6,112 nucleotides of DNA from Clostridia bacterium (GTDB lineage Bacteria; Bacillota_A; Clostridia; Christensenellales; Borkfalkiaceae): assembly GCA_003979335.1 (NCBI GenBank), contig RYWC01000046.1, positions 1 to 6,112 of the forward strand, written 5' to 3'. A model generated the notes under the pieces. That model had not been told where the DNA came from. It worked only from the letters and a program-made list of their open reading frames with translations, and did not search any database. A program made the position numbers and the translations under genes. Shown piece after piece: positions 1-6,112 of the stretch (positions within the stretch are counted from its first letter, which is position 1; each line of letters begins with the position of its first letter).

Positions 1-11
1 ATACATAATTA

Positions 12-17
12 TATAAT
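12..17 (+). promoter_or_regulatory. Possible -10 promoter box (TATAAT)
   Basis: A perfect TATAAT lies 27 bases before the start codon, in an AT-rich stretch. If used, transcription would begin near position 24 and leave a leader of about 20 bases, just enough for the ribosome binding site. The matching -35 box would fall before the first base of the window and cannot be checked. In DNA this AT-rich such a hexamer can occur by chance, so the call is tentative. Confidence 0.35.
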
Positions 18-33
18 CGGTAATTATTGTTTT

Positions 34-40
34 AAAGGAA
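34..40 (+). promoter_or_regulatory. Ribosome binding site (AAAGGAA)
   Basis: A purine-rich AAAGGAA ends four bases before the ATG at 45, which is normal Shine-Dalgarno spacing for a Gram-positive-type gene. It overlaps an in-frame TAA (33-35). Together these fix the ATG at 45 as the start. Confidence 0.8.
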
Positions 41-44
41 ACGT

Positions 45-254
45 ATGACAAAAAGAAAAACGACCGAAAACGGCTCCGACAAGGAACTGCAAATTGTCAA
101 AACCGCAGGTTACAAAGTAACTAAGCGTGTTAAAAAAGACAAGACTGTAAACCGCCGTGCCGGTCTTAAAATAAAAAATAAAAATCAGGACGGGGCCGCT
201 ACGGTTAAACGCCGTAAACCCCTTGCATTGAAACACGTCCGTCGTATGCGCAAA
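45..254 (+). other. Basic cytoplasmic N-terminal segment of the giant protein (residues 1-70)
   Basis: Residues 1-70 contain 25 Lys/Arg against only five Asp/Glu, with clusters such as KRVKKDK (27-33), KRRK (55-58) and RRMRK (66-70). By the positive-inside rule this stretch should remain in the cytoplasm, with the following helix inserted N-in/C-out. It is much longer than the N-region of an ordinary signal peptide. The charge may only set topology, or the segment may contact nucleic acid or anionic lipid; the sequence does not decide between these. Confidence 0.7.
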
Positions 255-3200
255 GCTGGTGTTGTGGCTTCGCTTGTTGCGGTTGCCGGTGTCGCGGCTG
301 TGGGCGTGGGCTTTTTCGCGCCCAAAGTGGATACCGAACTCGACAAGGATTTTCAAACTGTTTGTTATGAAGTTCCTGCCGACGCAGGGCTTCCGACCGA
401 CCATACGTTGATTGAAAACGTAGGGTACATGAACTATGTTCTTCAAAATCAGCAGTATTGGTCGTCAGAAATGTTTTCAACCGTCCATGCAATGGGCTTT
501 ACTCAGACTGTTGAAACTTACAAGCAGTATTATGAAGACGTTCTTATCTCTGCGGATATCGCAAAAGGCTTTTCGCAGAAAGCTACGCAGTTCTGCGTTA
601 CGGACGAAGTTATTTTGTGGCGCGCATCGGCTAACACTAATTTCGATAAAATGAACACACCTTGGTCGTCGGGCGACGCGCAGGGTATGACTTTGAATAA
701 TTTCAAGAAGAAGAGGGGCTTTCCTCCTTCTGAATTTTCCGTTTACGTTTTAAACGAAAACACTGTAAAGAATGCGCAGGATTATACCGTCACGGATAAC
801 GGCGACGGGACTTATTCCATGAAGCTTGACCTGTATTGCAATACGGGCGTTGACGAAACGTGTGCAGACTACTATTACAAGCTTCAGATGAAAGTTACGG
901 GCGATTTGTACGATTGTCCCGTCATAGAGTCTACTTCTGTAACATATACTTTTGATTCAAATTGGCGCGTTCTTTCTTTTAAAATCGAAGATAAGTACGT
1001 CGCGCCTATTGCAATGGGCGTAAATATCGGCTGTTCTTCGGAAACAAGCGTTACTTTCGACTACGGTGAAAAGAATGCCGCAAACAGTTTTTGGAACGAC
1101 TATTTCAAGGCGCAGTTCGACAGGCTGAAAGATACGCTCACCGACGGCGGAAACGACGCTGAAGAAAATACGGACAATGCGTTGGGCTATCTTGCTGGCG
1201 CGTTCACAAGCGTACTTACCGAGGGCGCAATATTCAAACTCGATTTAAGTTTTGACGAACTTTCGCTTGACGGCGTGGTTTGCATCGATATGGACGGCGA
1301 CGGAATGGGCGTCACTGCAAAGCTGGGCGATATTCTTGTTTGGCTGGGCGACGGCAATACTCTGTATATAAACGACGGAGTTTCAAAATACAAACTTTGT
1401 CTTGACGGATTGGGCTCTTCTGGCTCCGACGCGCAGGGGCTCGGCGATGCTTTCAGCGTTACCGATATAATGGATCAGCTTACGGCAGGCGTTTTTACGG
1501 TTGACGAAACTACGGGCATTGCGACTTTGCAGTCCGAACTCGATTTGTTCGGTATCAAAATTTCGCTGTTCTTCGAATTCGGCGCAGACGAAAACGGAAT
1601 TGCGCTCAATTACGTCGATGCGGAAATTCCCGTCGGCGATAAGACGGTTAAGGCAAGACTTGCTTTCGGCGAGGAGAAGGACAGACCTGTTACCGATAGC
1701 GATTTAAGCGCTTATACCGACATTTTAAACGACGGCGTATCTTTTAACGTAAACTTAAAGTCAGGTGAGTTCAATCTTACGGGAATTGCAAAAATTTATC
1801 TTGACAACGGCAAGTTTACAGGTATGTATGTTCAGCTCGGAGATATAGCCGTATTTTACGATTGCCCCCTTAATATGCTTTACTTTACTGAGGGTAGCGT
1901 AAGATATAAACTTGATTTGAACGCCGTCTCCGCAGGAAATAACGGCGGCGCGGATTTGTCTTCCGTTCTCGATAAATTAAATATCAATTCTGTACTGAAA
2001 GAAGTAATTTCTAATCTTGCCGCAGATAAAGACGGTGTTATCAGCACGGGATTTGCTTTGAATTTAGAACAGCTCAAAACGGCGCTTGACGCCGAGGTTG
2101 GTTTAAAAATCAAAGGCGGTCTGGGTGTAGACCTTTCCCTCAATCTTGACGGCAAGGAGGTTTCTTTCTCTGCAGGGCTAACCAATGAGCACGTTGCTCT
2201 GCCCGACTTTACGCAATATGACAATATTCTGAATTCAGAAATTTCGGTTGATTTGAAGCTTACGCTTTTAACTAATAACGATAAAGACAAAGTCGACCTG
2301 CAAGGCAAGGCTACTGTTTGTCTTTCAGACGGCAAACTCAGTGAAATCAGGGCTGACTTCGGCGGACTTGCAGTATATTACGAAGTTTCTTCGGAAACGT
2401 TCTATATAAAATTAGGTCAAACCAAAGTAATGGTAGACCTCGGCAAACTGCAGTCGGTTTCTTCGCAGACTGCGTTGCTTACGGCTGATAAAAATATAAT
2501 TGCGGAAGATATTCCTGCGATACTTTCAGATTTATTGAAAAATCTTGTTACCGAAAGCAAACTTATTTCTTCGAATACAAATCTTACTGTGTTGGACGCG
2601 GTTATTCCGTTGTCAGCTTCGGTAAGTTTAAACGGCGGACTTAAAGTTAACGCCGAAGCGGTTTTGCTCGGAATAAATGTCAATGTGGATTTAAGTTTTT
2701 CACAGACTTCGGTTCAACCTTTGGGCGAAGAAGACAAGGCGGCATATATAAACGTGTTAGAAGAAGCCGACAAGCTTTTAAACAGCATTATAGGCGACCG
2801 TATTTCCGCAAACGTTTCGGGTACGCTTTACTCTTACGATTCTGAAAAATATGCAAATTACGGCTATGTAAAATACAATTTCGAAGCTTTGCTTGAATTT
2901 GAAAGACCCGAAATATCTGATGAAGTCGGTTCTGCGGAAGAGGTTTTGGAACAGATTACATCCGACGATTCGCTGTATATTCATTTAAATATCGCGTTAA
3001 ATGCAAAATCTCCCGAGGACGACAGCCTGTATTTTGATTTCGTTCTTATGAACGCAAATCCCGTAAGCGGAGCGGACGGAAGAACGACGGGAGGATACAC
3101 GACACCCGATAATATTCTTGACGTATATGTTTCGGTTTCGAAAAACGGCGTAAATCCGTTAAAAATCTATGCTCCGTCGGACGAAATCCTGAATATAGTT

Positions 3201-6112
3201 TCGATGCTGGGTGCAACGCTCAATCTTAAAGGTCTCAACTGTGCGGATAAAGACGTTGCCGACGCAATAGGGCAGATAGCTGTTCTTTTGGACGAAATGC
3301 TTATAGACAAGTGCCTGCCCGACAGCGTTCAGGATAAATTCGCCTCGCTCGGCGAGAGTCTGATTCCTCAGATACTCGGCGTTAGCATTCAGGATTTGCT
3401 TGACAAACTTGTTGCGGATGCGGATAAAGAAATCGATAAAGCTGAAAGCAGAAAATTCCTTTTATCGGACAAATTCGTTCAAAGCATAACTAACAGCGAA
3501 AGTAATCTTAAAATAGTTCTCAATTCTTCGCTTATTTACGGTGTTCAGATTCCCGAGGAAGATTATATCGTAATTAATTTCAACAGGGTTTTGGACGGCG
3601 GAATTTATTACGTTGATTCGGTTAAGCTTGATAACGTCTATTTTGGCGAAAACAACATCAACAAACTGAATATCGGCATGAACCTTGGCTACGGTGAGAT
3701 AACTAAACCCGACAGCGCGACGGGGCTTAAAGGTTATTTGAACGCAAGCGGACTGGACGGTTTCCTGAATGCTTTGGTAAATGCGGCTACGCATAAAACT
3801 ACGGAAGAAGAAAAAGCGCAGGGCGTCACTTCAAAATATTCTTTAAACAAAAATTATTATATAGCTGGCGACGTAACTCTCGGATTGGGCAGTTACGCGG
3901 TCAAAGTGAACGTTAAAGGGCTTTCCATAACGATAAACGACGACAACAGCGTTGACTTTGACGTCAGCTACCGTGTAAACAAACTTGCGCTTGCTGTAAG
4001 CGACAATACGGACGTAGACCTCTCCGTAAGAGGGGATATGATGTATATAAGGCGCACTGTCGGCTCAAATTCGGTAACTCGTATAATGAAAGCGGAAGAC
4101 TTTGCTAAGAACGCGGACGCATTAAAAGACAACCTTAACTTTATGTTCAATTTCAGCGGACTTGTTTCCGGAATACTGAACATGTCTATAAAAGACGACA
4201 GCCTGAACAATAAGACGGAAATTGAATTCGGCGATTACGGCGATTATCTTTCAAAATTCCTTACAAAGTACGCTCATACGGTAAATTCCGAAAACAACGG
4301 CGTTTGGAGCTTGGCGCTCAACGGCGAAACTCTGGGTAAAATGGCTGGCGTAAGTTTAAGCGACGTTGCAATCGACTTCTACGCAAAACCCACGGACGAG
4401 GGTTATGTTTTGAAGAGTCTTACACTAAACGGCAGTTTGTTCGGGGTGATTTCGTTTAAAACTATCGGCGAAGGTTTGGTTCTGTGCAACCCTGCCGACA
4501 GTGATTTTAACGGCGAATGGACGTCGGTTGACCTTAAAGACAAGGACAATAAAAACGTAATAATAACCGTGGATAAAAAGCTTACGCACGACCTTTCGGG
4601 CGATAGCGCCTGCGGTGTAAACGGCTATTCCTGGTCTGAAATTTTGGGCGGCGAAACTTTCGGCGAAATTGAAAAGCACGTTGATTGGAAGCGTATTCTT
4701 TCAGATTTCGGCAAGGGATACTTAGAATATTCGGACGGTTGTAGCCTCGGTGTAACTGTGCTGAAATACGAGTATCCTGTCGGTGGCGGCTTTGCGGAAT
4801 TCGGGCAGAGACAGCTTGTCATATATAATAGGAATAACTTTTCGGCTGTTTACAGTTATTTAAGTAAACCCTCGTTGAGCGAAATTCCCAAAATCGAAAA
4901 CAAGACGGCAGTTTGGTCGAAATCATATATTTCGGGAGATGACGGCAGTATAATTCTACGCGTCGTATACGAAACGACTTATAAAGTCACCGTGTTTAGC
5001 GACTATAAAACAAATTCCGATTACATATATTCCGACGGTGTTTACAGTTTTGTAGAACCCGAAGCATACGGCAGTATTCTTCTTCCGAAAGATGTTCTTA
5101 TTACGCAGACGGAAAGCGACAACGTTTACAGGCTTAAAGGCTATCGTTTGGGAAGCGATTCTGCGCTTTACGCTTTCGGCTCTACCGAGACGGACGCAAA
5201 CGGCAACGAGTATTTTGTTGCGCAGGTAAACGGCGATATGATTTTTACCGCAGTTTGGGAGCGCGTATATGCTGTAAAGTTTGTAAGCGAAACGGACGGA
5301 ACGGAGAGTGTTGTTACAAATTACTATTATTGCGGCGAAACGCTTACTGACAGCAATATGCCCGAAGTGCCCGTCCGTAACGGTTATACGGGCAGTTGGG
5401 GCGGCGCGGCAGGCGTTGTTATAGCTGAGGATACGGAATACGTTTTCAAAGCTGAATATGAAATCAGAACTTATAGCATTACTCTTTCAAGCAAGCTTGA
5501 AGTAACGGACGCAGGCTTTATACAAACTGACGGCGGAAATTACGAGTATTCTGCGGAGTATGTATTCGGCGACAGCGTAAAACTCACCGCGCCTGTATGC
5601 GTGTCTTCTGCCTACAAGTTCGGCGGTTATTATTCAAACGCCGATTTCACGGGCGAGGCTGTTACTGAATTAATTGCGGAAAACGACGTAACATACTACG
5701 CTAAATGGCTGGGTAAAAATATTAACGTAAATTATATAAGCGACGTCGAATTGGCAGACGGCAAACAGACTGTCGAAAACGGAGAAACCGTTTACGTTCC
5801 TTCGGGTTCAACCGTGTGGACTTACGGTAAAAACGACTCGTTGTTAATCCCTGAGGGCGCGGAAACGGATAAATCTTTTCTCGGCTGGTTTATGCAGGAC
5901 GGCGCAAATAATAAATATTGCGCGTCCGCCGAAGATATAAAGAACCTTTTGGAAACAAACGGAATAGAGGGGGACAGCACCGCAATAACCCTTAGGGCTG
6001 TTTGGTATGTCAACTCGGTTTCCGGCGAAATTACATACAATTCCTATAAATATAAAAATATTTTCAGTAAAGAATGGAAAATAGAGGGATATGTTAATTC
6101 GCCTTTTGTCGG
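45..6112 (+). CDS. Giant membrane-anchored or secreted repeat protein with InlB B-repeat-like C-terminal modules (3' end outside window)
   Basis: The frame from ATG 45 runs to the window edge without a stop, for 2,022 codons, so the gene is partial at its 3' end. The start is well supported: an in-frame TAA at 33-35 rules out any earlier start, and AAAGGAA lies just upstream. In order, the protein has a basic cytoplasmic tail (1-70), one hydrophobic helix (71-92), an outer region of unknown fold (93-395), five diverged beta-rich units (396-1475), a spacer, and five Listeria-Bacteroides/InlB B-repeat-like units (1586-1989). No LPXTG motif, S-layer homology domain or enzyme motif is visible up to residue 2022, though a C-terminal anchor could lie beyond the window. 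B-repeat families are typical of extracellular proteins of Bacillota and Bacteroidota, often in adhesins. Adhesion or cell-surface structure is therefore the best guess, but the function is not shown by the sequence. No specific named protein is recognised. Confidence is high for the gene and moderate for surface location. Confidence 0.8.
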   Translation, partial: MTKRKTTENGSDKELQIVKTAGYKVTKRVKKDKTVNRRAGLKIKNKNQDGAATVKRRKPLALKHVRRMRKAGVVASLVAVAGVAAVGVGFFAPKVDTELDKDFQTVCYEVPADAGLPTDHTLIENVGYMNYVLQNQQYWSSEMFSTVHAMGFTQTVETYKQYYEDVLISADIAKGFSQKATQFCVTDEVILWRASANTNFDKMNTPWSSGDAQGMTLNNFKKKRGFPPSEFSVYVLNENTVKNAQDYTVTDNGDGTYSMKLDLYCNTGVDETCADYYYKLQMKVTGDLYDCPVIESTSVTYTFDSNWRVLSFKIEDKYVAPIAMGVNIGCSSETSVTFDYGEKNAANSFWNDYFKAQFDRLKDTLTDGGNDAEENTDNALGYLAGAFTSVLTEGAIFKLDLSFDELSLDGVVCIDMDGDGMGVTAKLGDILVWLGDGNTLYINDGVSKYKLCLDGLGSSGSDAQGLGDAFSVTDIMDQLTAGVFTVDETTGIATLQSELDLFGIKISLFFEFGADENGIALNYVDAEIPVGDKTVKARLAFGEEKDRPVTDSDLSAYTDILNDGVSFNVNLKSGEFNLTGIAKIYLDNGKFTGMYVQLGDIAVFYDCPLNMLYFTEGSVRYKLDLNAVSAGNNGGADLSSVLDKLNINSVLKEVISNLAADKDGVISTGFALNLEQLKTALDAEVGLKIKGGLGVDLSLNLDGKEVSFSAGLTNEHVALPDFTQYDNILNSEISVDLKLTLLTNNDKDKVDLQGKATVCLSDGKLSEIRADFGGLAVYYEVSSETFYIKLGQTKVMVDLGKLQSVSSQTALLTADKNIIAEDIPAILSDLLKNLVTESKLISSNTNLTVLDAVIPLSASVSLNGGLKVNAEAVLLGINVNVDLSFSQTSVQPLGEEDKAAYINVLEEADKLLNSIIGDRISANVSGTLYSYDSEKYANYGYVKYNFEALLEFERPEISDEVGSAEEVLEQITSDDSLYIHLNIALNAKSPEDDSLYFDFVLMNANPVSGADGRTTGGYTTPDNILDVYVSVSKNGVNPLKIYAPSDEILNIVSMLGATLNLKGLNCADKDVADAIGQIAVLLDEMLIDKCLPDSVQDKFASLGESLIPQILGVSIQDLLDKLVADADKEIDKAESRKFLLSDKFVQSITNSESNLKIVLNSSLIYGVQIPEEDYIVINFNRVLDGGIYYVDSVKLDNVYFGENNINKLNIGMNLGYGEITKPDSATGLKGYLNASGLDGFLNALVNAATHKTTEEEKAQGVTSKYSLNKNYYIAGDVTLGLGSYAVKVNVKGLSITINDDNSVDFDVSYRVNKLALAVSDNTDVDLSVRGDMMYIRRTVGSNSVTRIMKAEDFAKNADALKDNLNFMFNFSGLVSGILNMSIKDDSLNNKTEIEFGDYGDYLSKFLTKYAHTVNSENNGVWSLALNGETLGKMAGVSLSDVAIDFYAKPTDEGYVLKSLTLNGSLFGVISFKTIGEGLVLCNPADSDFNGEWTSVDLKDKDNKNVIITVDKKLTHDLSGDSACGVNGYSWSEILGGETFGEIEKHVDWKRILSDFGKGYLEYSDGCSLGVTVLKYEYPVGGGFAEFGQRQLVIYNRNNFSAVYSYLSKPSLSEIPKIENKTAVWSKSYISGDDGSIILRVVYETTYKVTVFSDYKTNSDYIYSDGVYSFVEPEAYGSILLPKDVLITQTESDNVYRLKGYRLGSDSALYAFGSTETDANGNEYFVAQVNGDMIFTAVWERVYAVKFVSETDGTESVVTNYYYCGETLTDSNMPEVPVRNGYTGSWGGAAGVVIAEDTEYVFKAEYEIRTYSITLSSKLEVTDAGFIQTDGGNYEYSAEYVFGDSVKLTAPVCVSSAYKFGGYYSNADFTGEAVTELIAENDVTYYAKWLGKNINVNYISDVELADGKQTVENGETVYVPSGSTVWTYGKNDSLLIPEGAETDKSFLGWFMQDGANNKYCASAEDIKNLLETNGIEGDSTAITLRAVWYVNSVSGEITYNSYKYKNIFSKEWKIEGYVNSPFV
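255..320 (+). other. Single hydrophobic helix: signal anchor or uncleaved/long signal sequence (residues 71-92)
   Basis: Residues 71-92 form a 22-residue run of Ala, Val, Gly, Leu and Phe with no charge. RRMRK precedes it and the charged PKVDTELDKD follows. No lipobox cysteine is present. A clean signal peptidase I site is not evident: the best Ala (92) has Phe at -3 and Pro at +1, both unfavourable. A retained type II membrane anchor therefore seems more likely than cleavage, but this is an inference. It is the only clear membrane-spanning segment in the 2,022 residues visible. Confidence 0.75.
321..1229 (+). other. N-terminal outer region of unknown fold (residues 93-395)
   Basis: This region follows the membrane helix and is not part of the clear repeat array. 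It starts with a helix-prone, Tyr-rich part (about 115-190), followed by alternating strand-like segments (about 240-350). Examples are the DYTVTDNGDGTYSMKL stretch and a VTYTFDSNWRVLSFKI stretch, which read as successive beta hairpins. A polar, Asp/Asn-rich linker (about 375-388) leads into unit A. The strand pattern loosely recalls the LolA/LppX-type half-barrel of lipoprotein-like domains, but no signature residue supports that. It contains several cysteines with no obvious paired spacing. No family is recognised. Confidence 0.5.
1230..2801 (+). repeat. Three tandem diverged beta-rich units A, B and C of the giant protein (residues 396-919)
   Basis: Three consecutive segments follow one pattern: A at 396-564, B at 565-732 and C at 733-919. 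Each begins with two amphipathic strands joined by a polar turn (DMDGDGMG in A, LDNGKF in B, LSDGKL in C). Next comes a match to the pattern x-LGDIxVW/F (KLGDILVWL in A, QLGDIAVFY in B, DFGGLAVYY in C), then a LYI/LYF/FYI strand and a YKL/VMV-D-L strand. A helical linker follows (DIMDQL, SVLDKL, AILSDL), then a second strand-rich half. Each unit closes on a similar helix: DSDLSAYTDILND in A, LPDFTQYDNILNS in B, EEDKAAYINVLEE in C. Identity between units is low at protein level and not visible at DNA level, so these are old duplications. The alignment was made by eye, and unit borders may be off by several residues. The family is not recognised. Confidence 0.65.
2802..3857 (+). repeat. Expanded, divergent unit D with a helical insertion (residues 920-1271)
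   Basis: This stretch appears to be a fourth copy of the beta-rich unit, enlarged to about 350 residues. It opens with strands (ISANVSGTLYSY, then YVKYNFEALLEFE), where the preceding unit ends. It has a helix-prone block at 1066-1149, rich in Leu, Asp, Lys and Ala, containing ILGVSIQDLLDKL. The second strand-rich half resembles those of A-C and ends on a helix (GLDGFLNALVNA) placed like the closing helices of A-C. The LGDI-type motif is not recognisable here. Assignment as a repeat copy is therefore weaker, and it could instead be two partial units or a separate domain. Confidence 0.4.
3858..4469 (+). repeat. Fifth beta-rich unit E (residues 1272-1475)
   Basis: Unit E regains the order seen in C. 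It has an opening strand pair (YIAGDVTLGLGSYAVKVNVKG region), a polar turn (INDDNSV), a strand followed by LALAV in place of the LAVYY motif of C, and then MMYIRR in place of FYIKL. A helical stretch follows (EDFAKNADALKDN), and then a second strand-rich half ending at about FGVISFKTIG. The match is in pattern and order rather than identity. After E the sequence changes to a Trp- and Gly-containing spacer. Confidence 0.5.
4470..4799 (+). other. Spacer between the beta-unit array and the B-repeat-like modules (residues 1476-1585)
   Basis: This roughly 110-residue segment fits neither repeat type. It contains strand-like stretches (NVIITVDKKL), a Trp-containing helical part (SWSEILGGETFGEIEKHVDW), and a Gly-rich turn (PVGGGFAEFG) before the first B-repeat-like unit. 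No family is recognised, and it may be a small domain of its own. Confidence 0.4.
4800..6011 (+). repeat. Five Listeria-Bacteroides / InlB B-repeat-like units (residues 1586-1989)
   Basis: Five units in a row end on the characteristic aromatic motif of this family. R0 (1586-1642) ends LRVVY. R1 (1643-1738) has YRLKGYRLG and ends FTAVW. R2 (1742-1805) has VPVRNGYTGSW and ends FKAEY. R3 (1808-1888) has YKFGGYYSNADFTGEAVT and ends YYAKW, the closest match to the usual GWY...T...YAKW pattern. R4 (1891-1987) has KSFLGWF and ends LRAVW. Units R1-R3 open with a T/A-Y-x-V/I-x-F/L strand directly after the preceding closing motif. Two subtypes are present: a short form with a G-x-x-G-x-W core (R2, and weakly R0) and a GWY-type form (R1, R3, R4). 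The family adopts a small beta-grasp-like fold and occurs on extracellular proteins, often in tandem as stalks or adhesive modules. R0 is the least certain unit. Confidence 0.75.
6012..6110 (+). other. Start of a further C-terminal segment, cut by the window edge (residues 1990-2022)
   Basis: After R4 the sequence changes to a Tyr/Lys/Asn-rich stretch (ITYNSYKYKNIFSKEW) with no B-repeat core. It may be the start of a different terminal domain. The two bases after residue 2022 are an incomplete codon. The true end of the protein, and any C-terminal anchor, lie outside the window. Confidence 0.5.

Noticed and set aside
246..248. Internal in-frame ATG (Met68) as an alternative start, which would give a conventional signal peptide
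   Set aside because: No good Shine-Dalgarno sequence lies just before it, whereas the ATG at 45 has AAAGGAA at proper spacing and an in-frame stop just upstream.
436..654. Short + strand open frames in other frames (436-654 and 1501-1707)
   Set aside because: Both lie wholly inside the giant gene, in a different frame, and have no ribosome binding site or recognisable product.
1287..1304. DMDGDGMG, resembling an EF-hand or dockerin calcium loop
   Set aside because: Position 12 of the loop is Lys rather than Glu/Asp, there is no paired second loop, and the segment aligns with ordinary beta-turns (LDNGKF, LSDGKL) in units B and C.
1880..2335. A 151-codon open frame on the minus strand, the longest of several antisense frames (others at 24-446, 3462-3794 and 4425-4679)
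   Set aside because: All lie opposite the long + frame, show no recognisable domain, and have low-complexity Ser/Leu/Phe-rich or basic composition typical of reverse-complement shadows. The + frame has coherent repeats and a good ribosome binding site.

Overview
The window holds a single gene. One uninterrupted reading frame on the + strand begins at an ATG at 45 and is still open at the last base (6112), giving 2,022 complete codons plus two bases, with no stop. Only 44 bases lie upstream; they carry a Shine-Dalgarno sequence and a possible -10 box. There is no RNA gene, CRISPR array, insertion sequence or intergenic gap.

The translated protein is a giant, probably surface-exposed protein. 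Its layout (residues) is: 1-70, a strongly basic cytoplasmic segment; 71-92, one hydrophobic helix (membrane anchor or long signal sequence); 93-395, an N-terminal outer region; 396-1475, five diverged copies (A-E) of a beta-strand-rich unit, of which A, B and C are clear and D and E are expanded or looser; 1476-1585, a spacer; 1586-1989, five units resembling the Listeria-Bacteroides / InlB B-repeat family; and 1990-2022, the start of a further segment cut by the window edge. No catalytic motif was found. The likely role is structural or adhesive at the cell surface, which is an inference from architecture alone.

The organism cannot be fixed from one gene. The AAAGGA-type ribosome binding site, the TATAAT box, the moderate GC content, and the architecture (basic N-terminus, single anchor, B-repeat-like modules) fit an uncultured gut-type Bacillota/Clostridia member. 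That is a low-to-moderate confidence guess. Open frames on the minus strand and in other + frames are shadows of this one gene and are not annotated.
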